NCBI GenBank assembly: GCA_020438665.1
Contig: JAGQUE010000181.1
Coordinates: 1-9,738 of the forward strand
Direction: 5' to 3'
DNA: 9,738 bases
Source: Nocardioidaceae bacterium
Lineage (GTDB): Bacteria; Actinomycetota; Actinomycetes; Propionibacteriales; Nocardioidaceae
The notes beneath the pieces are model-generated. The model worked only from the letters and a program-made list of their open reading frames with translations, was not told the origin of the DNA and ran no database searches. The translations under genes were made by a program, and so were the position numbers. Shown piece by piece: positions 1 to 6,703 of the stretch; the stretch's first letter is position 1; every line of letters begins with the position of its first letter.

Positions 1-716
1 TCTTCGACCTCGTCACCGAGGGGCAACCGCCGGCGCCCGGCTACTTCGTCTACAACGCGATCCTCAACCGCAAGGAGCGCGGCGTACGCGAGACCTACCA
101 CGAGGCTCCCGCGCTCACCGGCGACCAGGTCGACGCGGCGCTGGCCGACGGCGCCATCCTCCTCGACGCCCGCGACATGATCGACTATGCCGCGGGTCAT
201 CTGCGCGGCTCGATCAGCGTGCCGTCCGACGGCCGGCTCGCCGAGACCGTCGGCATGGTGATCACCCCGGAGCAGCAGGTCGTGGTGCTGGCGCCCGAGG
301 GCCTGGAGCAGGAGACGGTCGTCCGCCTCGAGCGCATCGGCTATGACAAGTGCGTCGGCTATGTCGCCGATCCCGAGGGCTTCCTCGAGGCCCGCGAGTC
401 GCAGGTCGACCAGGCCAGCCGGCTGACCGTGCCGGCCGCGCTGGAGGCTCTCCAGAACCCCGCCGTCCAGCTGGTCGACATCCGCAACGCGGGTGAGCTC
501 GGCAACGGCGTCATCCCCGGTTCGGTGCACATCCCGCTCGCCGAGCTGCGCCGTCGTGCGGGCGAGCTCGACGCGCAGGCCCCGGTGCTCCTCTACTGCG
601 CCGGCGGCTGGCGCTCCAACGTGGGCGCGAGCCTGCTGGAGCGCGAGGGCTTCGCCGACGTCTCCGACCTCCTCGGGGGCTGGGACGCCTGGGCGCTGAT
701 GGCCCCCTCGGCCTGA
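1..716 (+). CDS. MBL-fold/rhodanese fusion protein, C-terminal part (5' end outside window)
   Basis: The frame is open from base 3 to the TGA at 714-716, giving 237 visible residues and no start in the window. The first residues contain PGYFVYNAILNRKER, which resembles the end of the metallo-beta-lactamase domain in ETHE1-like persulfide dioxygenases fused to rhodanese domains. Two rhodanese-like domains follow. The first (about residues 38-125; ILLDARDMIDYAAGHLRGS) has no Cys in its active-site loop (VVVLAPEGLEQE) and is probably catalytically dead. The second (about 134-230; VQLVDIRNAGEL) has the loop LLYCAGGWRS with the likely catalytic Cys at visible residue 199 (codon 597-599). Known members act on glutathione or other thiol persulfides in cytoplasmic sulfide detoxification; the exact substrate here is inference. 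An internal ATG at 177 is not the start, because the domain begins upstream of it. It converges on the SDR gene with a 31-bp gap. Confidence 0.85.
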   Translation, partial: FDLVTEGQPPAPGYFVYNAILNRKERGVRETYHEAPALTGDQVDAALADGAILLDARDMIDYAAGHLRGSISVPSDGRLAETVGMVITPEQQVVVLAPEGLEQETVVRLERIGYDKCVGYVADPEGFLEARESQVDQASRLTVPAALEALQNPAVQLVDIRNAGELGNGVIPGSVHIPLAELRRRAGELDAQAPVLLYCAGGWRSNVGASLLEREGFADVSDLLGGWDAWALMAPSA

Positions 717-732
717 CACCGACACCCGGCGC

Positions 733-751
733 CTAGCGCGAGACCCGCTAG
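733..751. terminator. Possible weak bidirectional terminator between convergent genes
   Basis: In the gap between the two convergent stop codons, CTAGCG (733-738) and CGCTAG (746-751) can form a 6-bp stem with a 7-nt loop. The right arm contains the TAG stop of the minus-strand SDR gene (748-750). A 12-bp perfect palindrome (CCCGCTAGCGGG, 744-755) overlaps the right arm and competes with this fold. There is no T-run on either side, so classical intrinsic termination is not demonstrated. Confidence 0.25.
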
Positions 752-1773
752 CGGGCCAGCAGCGCCTCAGCGCTCGACACGAGCGCCTCCTCGGGTGGTC
801 GCGGTGACCACCCGAGGAGGTCGTGTGCCTTCTGGGACGTCGCGTGCTTGTCGGCGCCCAGCTCGGTGGCGATCTGGCCGGTGCCCGAGTCGAACCGGCC
901 GACGAGCCGGATCAGCCAGTCCGGCAGCTGGCGGGTCGGGATCTTGCGGCCGCGCTCGCCCAGGCGCGCGCGGAGTACGTCGGCCATCCACGCCAGGCTC
1001 ATGAAGTCGCCCGAGATCGCGAGGAACCGCTCGCCCGACGCCTCGGGGTGGGTCATTGCCCGGACGTGCAGGTCGGCGACGTCGCGGACGTCGACGATCC
1101 CGAAGCTGAGTCGGGGCAGCCCCGGCATCTTGCCCTCGAGCATGCGACGCAGCAGCTCCAGCGACGTCCCGGTGTCCGACCCCAGTGGCGGGCCGAAGAT
1201 GGCGACCGGGTTGACCACGCTCAGCTCGAGGCCGGCGCCCTCCCCGGCGACGTAGTCCCAGGCGGCGCGCTCGGCCAGCGTCTTGGACTTGGGGTAGGGC
1301 GCGACCGGCTCGGCGCCCGAGAGCTCGGTCCAGTCGGCCTCGGTGAACATCCGGGAGCCGTGCGGGTGGCCATAGCCGATGGCGGCGAACGACGACGTCA
1401 GCACGACCCGTTCGACGCCCGCCTTGCGCGCGGCGGTGAGCGCCCGCAGGGCGCCCTCGCGGGCAGGGCGGATCAGCTCGTCCTCGTCCTTGGGGACGCC
1501 GAGCGGGAACGGCGAGGCGACGTGCAGCACGAAGCGACAGCCCGCCATGGCGTCGTCCCACCCCGCGTCGACGAGGAGGTCAGCCTCGGCCAGCTCGAGG
1601 CGGTCGGGGCCGGCGTCGACGCCGGCGGCGGAGATCATCGACCGCAGCTGCTGCTCACGGCTGCGGGAGCGCACCGTGGTGCGCACGCGGTGGCCCTGCT
1701 GAAGCAGGGCGACGATGCAGTGGGAGCCGACGAAGCCGGTTCCCCCGGTCACGAGGACGAGCTCACCTGTCAT
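748..1773 (-). CDS. Extended SDR: dihydroflavonol-4-reductase-like NAD(P)-dependent oxidoreductase
   Basis: The protein has 341 residues, a normal length for extended SDRs. The nucleotide-binding motif GGTGFVG is at residues 10-16, right after the first beta strand. The catalytic set is visible: Ser127/Ser128 in VLTSSFAA, then Tyr160 and Lys164 in YPKSK. DVRDVADLH (228-236) and the C-terminal GWSPRPPEEAL are typical of the dihydroflavonol reductase/aldehyde reductase group. It should be a cytoplasmic NAD(P)H-dependent carbonyl reductase; the substrate is unknown. I start it at the ATG 1773-1771 because the Rossmann strand begins there. The frame stays open further upstream, but that stretch is antisense-like translation of the MFS gene. 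The ATG overlaps the MFS stop as ATGA, and no Shine-Dalgarno sequence is visible before it, so translation probably depends on re-initiation after the transporter. The 3' end carries a strong inverted repeat (786-820). Confidence 0.9.
   Translation of the reverse strand: MTGELVLVTGGTGFVGSHCIVALLQQGHRVRTTVRSRSREQQLRSMISAAGVDAGPDRLELAEADLLVDAGWDDAMAGCRFVLHVASPFPLGVPKDEDELIRPAREGALRALTAARKAGVERVVLTSSFAAIGYGHPHGSRMFTEADWTELSGAEPVAPYPKSKTLAERAAWDYVAGEGAGLELSVVNPVAIFGPPLGSDTGTSLELLRRMLEGKMPGLPRLSFGIVDVRDVADLHVRAMTHPEASGERFLAISGDFMSLAWMADVLRARLGERGRKIPTRQLPDWLIRLVGRFDSGTGQIATELGADKHATSQKAHDLLGWSPRPPEEALVSSAEALLAR
786..820. repeat. Perfect 15-bp inverted repeat with 5-nt loop inside the SDR 3' coding region
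   Basis: CCTCCTCGGGTGGTC (786-800) and GACCACCCGAGGAGG (806-820) are exact reverse complements separated by GCGGT. On the SDR mRNA this forms a long GC-rich stem-loop about 36 nt upstream of the stop codon, over codons for the conserved LLGWSPRPPEE stretch. No U-run follows. It could stabilise or end the three-gene transcript, or stop antisense transcription from the rhodanese side; its function is inferred only from structure. Confidence 0.8.
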
Positions 1774-2972
1774 GCGCGGAGCGTAGTCCGCCTCCGGTCG
1801 AGGTCGACGGTCCAATAGGTGACCCAGGCGGTCCCGGCGACCCCGATGGCGGCCACGGCGACACAGGCGGCGGCCAGCGTGAGTGGGCCGACGAGGGCCG
1901 CGACGACGAGCGGGGCCGACGTACCGCCGATGTCGCCGACCAGTCGCCAGCCACCCAGGAACTGGGCGCGGCCGACGCTCGGTGCCGTGTCGGCTCCCAT
2001 GGTCATGACGATGCCGGAGCCGAGGCCGTTGCCGATCGCCATCACGATGGAGACGACCAGGATCGCGGCGAACGTGTGGGTCAGCGGCAGCAGCGCGACA
2101 CCGACCGTCATGCTGGCGACGACCGGGAAGGCGACCCAGGCGCGGCCGTAGTGATCCATCACCCAACCGGCCGGATAGAACAGCATCATGTCGACCGCGG
2201 CGGCGATGCCGAAGACGACCGAGGTGGCCGCGGCCGACAGCCCGACGTGCTCACACCACAGCGGCAGGATGCTGACCCGAAGCGCCCGGGACGCGCCGAT
2301 GACGGCGACGGCGCCACCGATGGTGACGAAGGCCCGGCGGAACCGCCACAGCACGGTCGCGACGGACTCGCGACCCTCGGCGCGTTCGCGCTCGCGCGCG
2401 TGGGCCGAGAGGTCCGGCATCGTCTGGACGATGGCCGCGGCGAGGAGCGACGTGATGGCCGCCAGCGGGAACACCGCGGCGACACCCCAGCGGTGGACGA
2501 CGCCGGCCGCGAGCAGCGGACCGATGAACAACCCGACCCGATAGACGCCGCCCAGCGTCGAGAGGGCGCGGGCGCGGAAGGCGGGTGGCGCCGCGTCGAT
2601 GATGTAGCCCTGCCGGGCGAGCAGGAAGATCGTCCAGGCGCACCCCATCAGGACCACGAGGGCGCCGAACAGCACCAGGCTGTGGGTGCGCCAGGCGGCG
2701 ATGAAGACGAGGGCCTCGACCAGGCCGGTCAGCGTCAGCGCCCGCCGCTCGCCGATGCGTGCCACGAGCGCGCCCGCGGGCAGCGAGTTGAGGAGCTGGC
2801 CGATCGAGACCAGGGCGACCACGAGTGCCGCCACGCTGATGCTGGCGCCCAGGTCGCGGGCGTGCAGGGCGACCAGGGGGAGGACGGCGCCGTGCCCGAT
2901 GCTGGCCACCAGCGAGGGACCATAGGCCGGCACCGCGATCTCGCGGAGACGGAAGGGCGCGGCGGTGGTCAT
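1770..2972 (-). CDS. MFS (major facilitator superfamily) transporter
   Basis: The 400-residue protein is rich in long hydrophobic segments consistent with 12 membrane helices, the usual MFS size. The loop after the second helix has a degenerate motif A, PAGALVARIGERRAL (65-79), and the second half repeats it as PAGWVMDHYGR (267-277). A charged cytoplasmic linker (about 185-212, HARERERAEGRE) separates the two six-helix halves. This indicates a proton-coupled transporter of the drug/metabolite efflux type; the substrate cannot be read from the sequence. It is the middle gene of the minus-strand operon: 12 nt after the PucR regulator and overlapping the SDR by 4 nt. The ATG at 2972-2970 has a weak GGCGG ribosome site. 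A small exported or imported molecule processed by the SDR and sensed by the regulator is possible, but this is inference. Confidence 0.9.
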   Translation of the reverse strand: MTTAAPFRLREIAVPAYGPSLVASIGHGAVLPLVALHARDLGASISVAALVVALVSIGQLLNSLPAGALVARIGERRALTLTGLVEALVFIAAWRTHSLVLFGALVVLMGCAWTIFLLARQGYIIDAAPPAFRARALSTLGGVYRVGLFIGPLLAAGVVHRWGVAAVFPLAAITSLLAAAIVQTMPDLSAHARERERAEGRESVATVLWRFRRAFVTIGGAVAVIGASRALRVSILPLWCEHVGLSAAATSVVFGIAAAVDMMLFYPAGWVMDHYGRAWVAFPVVASMTVGVALLPLTHTFAAILVVSIVMAIGNGLGSGIVMTMGADTAPSVGRAQFLGGWRLVGDIGGTSAPLVVAALVGPLTLAAACVAVAAIGVAGTAWVTYWTVDLDRRRTTLRA

Positions 2973-2984
2973 GTGCCGCCGAGT

Positions 2985-4217
2985 CTAGGTGGGGCCGGCG
3001 CCACCGATCGCGCTGGGCTCGGCCAGCGCGATGGTCAGGTCGAGCAGCGTCCGGGGGTCCTCCAGGGCGTCGCCGTAGGCCTCGCGCAGCTGGCCCATGC
3101 GGTAGCGGACGGTCTGGGGATGCACGAACAGCTCCGCGGCCACGTCGTCGCGCCGGCCGTGGTGGACCAGCCACGAGCGCAGCGTCTCGATCAGCTTGTC
3201 CGCCGTGGCGGGCTTGAGGTGCGAGAGCGGCGCCAGCACCCGGGCACGGAGGTCGGCGCGGGCGTCCGGGTCGGCGTCGAGCACCAGCGCCGCGAGGTGG
3301 TCGTCGGTGTCGACGGGGGCGTCGGCGTCGTGGGCGAGTGCCACGGCGCGCAAGGCGCGGTCATAGGAGGCCTTCGCCTCGCGCCAGGCCCGGGCCGGGC
3401 CGACGGTGGCGCCGCGGCCTTCGAGGGCGCGCAGCAGGTGGCGGCGGGACGGGCCTCCCATGTCGGGGACGAGGAGGACCACGAGCCCCTCGGGCAGTGC
3501 CGGCGCGTCGCCCGGGGCGAGCGTGCCGGGGGGCAGCCCGAGCAGCGCGGGCCGGGCCTGGGCATCGTGGACCAGCACGGCCGTGAGGGTCGTCGGGGCG
3601 GGCCACTCGGCCTGGGCCGCGGCGGCGATGAGGACGTCAGCGGGGTCGCCGCGCAGCAGCGCCTGCCCGAGCCGGTCGAGGTAGCGTTCGCGGGCGCGCG
3701 CCATCGAGTCGGTCTGGTCGTTGTGCCCGGCGACCGACGCGGCGGAGAGCTCGTCGATATAGGCGAAGACGGTCTCGGCGAAGCTCGCCACGGCGTCGGC
3801 CGGCAGGTCCTCGGCGACGGCGATCGCCGCAAGCTCGCGCCAGGACGCCCGGGCGCCGACACGATAGGCCGACAGCAGCGCGTCGACGCTGCGCCCGCTG
3901 CGCGCCTCGCCCTGGCCGAGGCGGTAGGCGCCGTCGATGGCCGAGGAGAGCGGCGTGCCCGCGTCGGCGCCCTCGGAGCTGAGGCGGAAGAATCCGGCCA
4001 GCGCCATCTGGACGGCTTGTTCGATGGTGCGCCCCATCGGTCCGCCGAAGGCGCCGGCATAGGCCGGGACCTCCGCGGTCACGGCCGCGATGGTGTGCTC
4101 GGCCACCTCGGGCAGCCGCGACCGCAGCTGGGCCACCACCCGCGGGTCGAGCAGGCGGGCCGAGGCATGAGCACGAGGGAGCTCACGAGCCGCCACCGAT
4201 TTGTTCCTCTCGGACAA
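2985..4217 (-). CDS. PucR-family transcriptional regulator
   Basis: The 410-residue cytoplasmic regulator has an RsbRD-like N-terminal helical domain (about 34-165; LPEVAEHTIAAVTAEVPAYA), a degenerate GGDEF-like middle domain (about 205-310), and a C-terminal PucR/CdaR helix-turn-helix (about 342-400), with DVAAELFVHPQTVRYRMGQL at 358-377. Family members usually sense a metabolite and activate or repress nearby genes. It is divergent from the reductase-desaturase pair and first in an operon with the MFS and SDR genes, so it may control both directions; a PucR-like protein, FasR, is reported to act on fatty-acid synthesis in Streptomyces. Two starts compete. TTG 4217-4215 has GAAGG 6 nt upstream (410 residues). 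GTG 4196-4194 has a stronger GAGAGG about 9 nt upstream (403 residues). The stop is TAG at 2987-2985. Confidence 0.88.
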   Translation of the reverse strand: MSERNKSVAARELPRAHASARLLDPRVVAQLRSRLPEVAEHTIAAVTAEVPAYAGAFGGPMGRTIEQAVQMALAGFFRLSSEGADAGTPLSSAIDGAYRLGQGEARSGRSVDALLSAYRVGARASWRELAAIAVAEDLPADAVASFAETVFAYIDELSAASVAGHNDQTDSMARARERYLDRLGQALLRGDPADVLIAAAAQAEWPAPTTLTAVLVHDAQARPALLGLPPGTLAPGDAPALPEGLVVLLVPDMGGPSRRHLLRALEGRGATVGPARAWREAKASYDRALRAVALAHDADAPVDTDDHLAALVLDADPDARADLRARVLAPLSHLKPATADKLIETLRSWLVHHGRRDDVAAELFVHPQTVRYRMGQLREAYGDALEDPRTLLDLTIALAEPSAIGGAGPT

Positions 4218-4282
4218 AACGAGCCTTCAGATTCATTTCAGTGTGTCAGGAACTATTCCAGGAAGCCAGGCACTCTGGTTGC
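4218..4282. promoter_or_regulatory. Divergent control region between PucR regulator and reductase-desaturase operon
   Basis: This 65-bp gap has 32 G/C bases (49%), far below its surroundings, and must hold promoters for both directions. An imperfect dyad, CAGGAACTATTCCAG (4247-4261), has the perfect core GGAA-CTA-TTCC (4249-4259) and is a plausible operator. TATTCC inside it (4254-4259) could be a plus-strand -10 element, with TTCATT (4232-4237) as a -35 at 16-bp spacing. TTCAG occurs twice, 11 bp apart (4226, 4237). A small dyad, CCAG-GCACT-CTGG (4266-4278), sits just before the reductase ATG. The region as a whole is well supported by gene arrangement; the individual elements are guesses. 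Confidence 0.5.
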
Positions 4283-5398
4283 ATGACCTCCTCTGTGGCG
4301 CCGGCGCAGCGTCCGCACGACCTGCGCAGCCGGATCTGGCGCTTCGCGGAGTCAGCGACCACGCCGCTGCTGCCCTCGGACTACCTCGACCTGTTCGCGC
4401 CGCTGCGCCACGGCGCCGCGCTACGCGGGCGCATCGTGTCGATCCATCCCGAGACCGCTGACGCCGCGACGATCGTGATCAAACCCGGCGCCGACTGGGC
4501 CGGCCACGTCCCGGGCCAGTTCCTCCGGCTCGGCATCGACGTCGACGGCGTGCGCCAGTGGCGCGCCTACTCACTGACCCATGGCCCCCGCCCCGACGGT
4601 CTCATCTCGATCACCGTCAAGGCCGTCCCCGACGGTGTGGTGAGCACCCACCTGGTGCACGAGGCCCGGCCCGGCAGGCTGGTCCACCTCGAGCAGGCAT
4701 CGGGCGACTTCGTCCTGCCGACCCAGGGCGGCCGCTTCCTGTTCGTGACAGCCGGCTCTGGGATCACCCCCGTGATCGGCATGCTGCGCAACCTGTTCCC
4801 GGTCACCGACTCCGGGGTGCTGCGCCTGCCCCGTAGCACCGACGTCGACATCGTCGTGCTGCACGTGGCGCCGTCCGCGCCCGACTCGATCTTCGCCGCC
4901 GACCTGCGCGCCCTGGACGAGGCAGGCGCGATCCGCCTGCTCGCCCGCTACGACGATGAGCACGGCGTGCTGGACATCGACCAGCTCACCGAGCTCGTGC
5001 CCGACCTGGCCGACAGGCAGACCTTCGCCTGCGGTCCGGTCGGGTTGCTGGAGGCGCTGGAGCGCCACCACGAGAGCCGTGGCCTGGCGCTGCTCACCGA
5101 GCAGTTCCGGGTCAACCGCGTCGTCGTCGGAGAGGGGGGCACCGTCAGCTTCGCCGGAAGTGGGGTTCGGCTGGACGCCGACGGTGCCACCCCGATCCTC
5201 GAGGCCGCAGAGCAGGCCGGCGTCCTCATGCCCAGCGGTTGCCGGATGGGCATCTGCTACTCCTGCGTCCTCCCGCTGCGCGAGGGCGCCGTACGCGACC
5301 TGCGCACCGGCGAGGTCACCACCGCGTCCGAGGGGGACGGCGTCGTCGTCCAGACCTGCATCAACGCCGCTGCCGGCGACTGCACCATCGACCACTGA
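4283..5398 (+). CDS. Flavin/2Fe-2S ferredoxin reductase, electron donor for the desaturase (Rv3230c-like)
   Basis: The 371-residue cytoplasmic protein has the classic reductase order. The FAD-binding barrel (about 45-146) has RAYSLT at 94-99 for flavin contact. The NAD(P)-binding domain (about 150-265) has FVTAGSGITPVIGML at 154-168 and ACGPVGLLEA at 249-258. The C-terminal plant-type 2Fe-2S domain (about 284-371) has ligands Cys320, Cys325, Cys328 (C-x4-C-x2-C) and Cys359. The N-terminal TTPLLPSDYLDL and C-terminal AAAGDCTIDH match the M. tuberculosis Rv3230c type, the known electron donor of DesA3. The partner gene follows 20 nt downstream, so the pair should form one NAD(P)H-to-desaturase electron path. 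I chose the ATG at 4283. A GTG at 4241 would add 14 residues unlike the family. No clear ribosome site precedes the ATG, so the transcript may have a short leader or none. Confidence 0.92.
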   Translation: MTSSVAPAQRPHDLRSRIWRFAESATTPLLPSDYLDLFAPLRHGAALRGRIVSIHPETADAATIVIKPGADWAGHVPGQFLRLGIDVDGVRQWRAYSLTHGPRPDGLISITVKAVPDGVVSTHLVHEARPGRLVHLEQASGDFVLPTQGGRFLFVTAGSGITPVIGMLRNLFPVTDSGVLRLPRSTDVDIVVLHVAPSAPDSIFAADLRALDEAGAIRLLARYDDEHGVLDIDQLTELVPDLADRQTFACGPVGLLEALERHHESRGLALLTEQFRVNRVVVGEGGTVSFAGSGVRLDADGATPILEAAEQAGVLMPSGCRMGICYSCVLPLREGAVRDLRTGEVTTASEGDGVVVQTCINAAAGDCTIDH

Positions 5399-5404
5399 CC
5401 CTCG

Positions 5405-5412
5405 AGAGGGAG
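5405..5412 (+). promoter_or_regulatory. Ribosome binding site that fixes the desaturase TTG start
   Basis: AGAGGGAG lies 6 nt before TTG 5419-5421, in the 20-nt gap after the reductase stop. It is a strong Shine-Dalgarno match and outweighs the next in-frame ATG at 5488, which would remove the conserved HLTPEDIEAM stretch. Confidence 0.75.
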
Positions 5413-5418
5413 CACTCC

Positions 5419-6684
5419 TTGACCACGATCCAGAAGCAGGACACCAACCCGGTCGCGCACCTGACGCCCGAGGACATCGAGGCGATGGGCCGGGAGCTGG
5501 ACGCGATCGGCCAGGAGGTGTTCGCGTCCCTGGGTGCCAAGGACGCGGCCTACATCCGACGGGTGATCAGCACGCAGCGCTACCTCGAGCTGGGCTCGCG
5601 CGCGGTGCTGCTGTTCTCGCTGTTCCCGCCGGCGTGGCTGGTCGGGACCGCCGGTCTCGGCATCGCCAAGATCCTCGAGAACATGGAGATCGGCCACAAC
5701 GTCCTTCACGGCCAGTGGGACTGGATGCGCGACCCCAAGATCCACTCGACCACGTGGGAGTGGGACAACGCGACGCCGGCCGACCAGTGGAAGCACAGCC
5801 ACAACGAGCTGCACCACACCTACACCAACGTGATCGGCAAGGACAACGACCTCGGCTACGGCATCATGCGCGTCGACGAGGAGCAGACCTGGCACCCGAT
5901 GCACCTCGGGCAGCCGTTCTGGAACTTCATCAACATGGTCTTCTTCGAGTACGGCATCGCCGCCTATGACCTCGAGCTCGGCTCCAACCTGCGCAAGCCC
6001 GAGGACCGCCGCGACCCCACGTTCAAGAGCAACGCCCGCCGGGTGCTCAAGAAGATCCGTCGCCAGGCCACCAAGGACTACGTCGTCCACCCACTGCTGT
6101 CCGGCCCGTCGTTCTTCCACACGCTGGCCGCCAACGTCGTGGCCAACATGATCCGCAACGTGTGGTCGCACTCGGTGATCATGTGCGGCCACTTCCCCGA
6201 GGGCGTCGAGACCTTCGAGAAGCGCTCGATCGAGGGTGAGACCCGCGCCGAGTGGTACCTGCGCCAGATGATGGGCTCGGCCAACATCTCCGGGGGCAAG
6301 CTCGTCGACATCATGAGCGGCAACCTCTCCCACCAGGTGGAGCACCACCTGTGGCCGGACATGCCGAGCAACCGGCTCGCCGAGGTCGCTCCCAAGGTCC
6401 AGGCGGTCTTCGAGAAGTACGGCCTGACCTACTGCGCCCGCCCGTTCGTCCCGCAGGTCTATTCCGCGTGGCACCGGGTGTTCCGGCTCTCGACGCCCAA
6501 CGGCTGGCTCGACACCACCACCGTCACGAACCTGCCCTCGCAGCTCAAGCTGCTCTATGGCATGGTCAAGGGCGGTCCGCGCGTGCGCCGGGCCGCGCAG
6601 GCCCGGATGGTGTCGCAGGCCCGCAAGGCGGCCAAGGCCCGCCAGGCGGCCGCGCCCACTCGCGAGAGCGTCGCCGCCGCCTGA
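5419..6684 (+). CDS. Membrane fatty-acid (acyl-CoA) desaturase, DesA3-like
   Basis: The 421-residue integral-membrane di-iron desaturase carries all three histidine boxes: H93-N-V-L-H97, H128-N-E-L-H132-H133 (extra His126) and H305-Q-V-E-H309-H310. Hydrophobic stretches around 61-85, 164-182 and 233-256 fit membrane helices. ENMEIGHNVLHGQWDWM, GSANISGGKL and GNLSHQVEHHLWPDMPSNRL closely track M. tuberculosis DesA3 (Rv3229c, 427 residues), a stearoyl-CoA delta-9 desaturase that makes oleate. The regiochemistry here is inferred from that. Electrons should come from the reductase encoded just upstream in the same operon. The C-terminus (about 384-421) is a basic Arg/Lys/Ala tail, probably cytoplasmic. 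Nine of twelve Tyr codons are TAC, a higher share than in most neighbours, perhaps reflecting higher expression. The start is TTG, supported by the ribosome site at 5405-5412. Confidence 0.94.
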   Translation: MTTIQKQDTNPVAHLTPEDIEAMGRELDAIGQEVFASLGAKDAAYIRRVISTQRYLELGSRAVLLFSLFPPAWLVGTAGLGIAKILENMEIGHNVLHGQWDWMRDPKIHSTTWEWDNATPADQWKHSHNELHHTYTNVIGKDNDLGYGIMRVDEEQTWHPMHLGQPFWNFINMVFFEYGIAAYDLELGSNLRKPEDRRDPTFKSNARRVLKKIRRQATKDYVVHPLLSGPSFFHTLAANVVANMIRNVWSHSVIMCGHFPEGVETFEKRSIEGETRAEWYLRQMMGSANISGGKLVDIMSGNLSHQVEHHLWPDMPSNRLAEVAPKVQAVFEKYGLTYCARPFVPQVYSAWHRVFRLSTPNGWLDTTTVTNLPSQLKLLYGMVKGGPRVRRAAQARMVSQARKAAKARQAAAPTRESVAAA

Positions 6685-6703
6685 CGGGCGGGTGGGCCGT
6701 CAG
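6681..6703. terminator. Inverted repeat containing both convergent stop codons; possible bidirectional terminator
   Basis: CTGACGG (6681-6687) and CCGTCAG (6697-6703) are perfect 7-bp inverted repeats around GCGGGTGGG. The desaturase TGA (6682-6684) lies in the left arm and the oxidoreductase TGA (6702-6700) in the right arm, so each gene ends at the same place in the stem. There is no T-run, as is common in GC-rich actinobacteria. Part of the match is forced by both genes using TGA, which lowers confidence. Confidence 0.4.

Noticed and set aside
823..1818. 331-codon plus-strand open frame
   Set aside because: It is antisense to the SDR gene, which shows the nucleotide-binding motif and catalytic Tyr/Lys on the minus strand.
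1774..2166. N-terminal extension of the SDR into the MFS gene
   Set aside because: The added 131 residues are Arg/Pro/Gly-rich, out-of-frame translation of the transporter. The Rossmann fold begins right after the ATG at 1773.
4241..4282. GTG start at 4241 for the reductase
   Set aside because: It adds 14 residues not typical of the family, has no ribosome site, and would place the coding region over the likely promoter.
2076..4286. 736-codon plus-strand open frame opposite the MFS and PucR genes
   Set aside because: Its translation is low-complexity Gly/Arg/Asp/Gln with no domain, and it lies exactly antisense to two genes with clear family motifs. Long antisense frames are common at this GC content.
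5239..5418. N-terminal extension of the desaturase into the reductase gene
   Set aside because: It would overlap the conserved 2Fe-2S domain codons in another frame. The TTG at 5419 has a strong ribosome site and a family-like N-terminus.
5257..6474. 405-codon minus-strand open frame
   Set aside because: It is antisense to the desaturase, which has all three histidine boxes on the plus strand. The antisense translation shows no motif.
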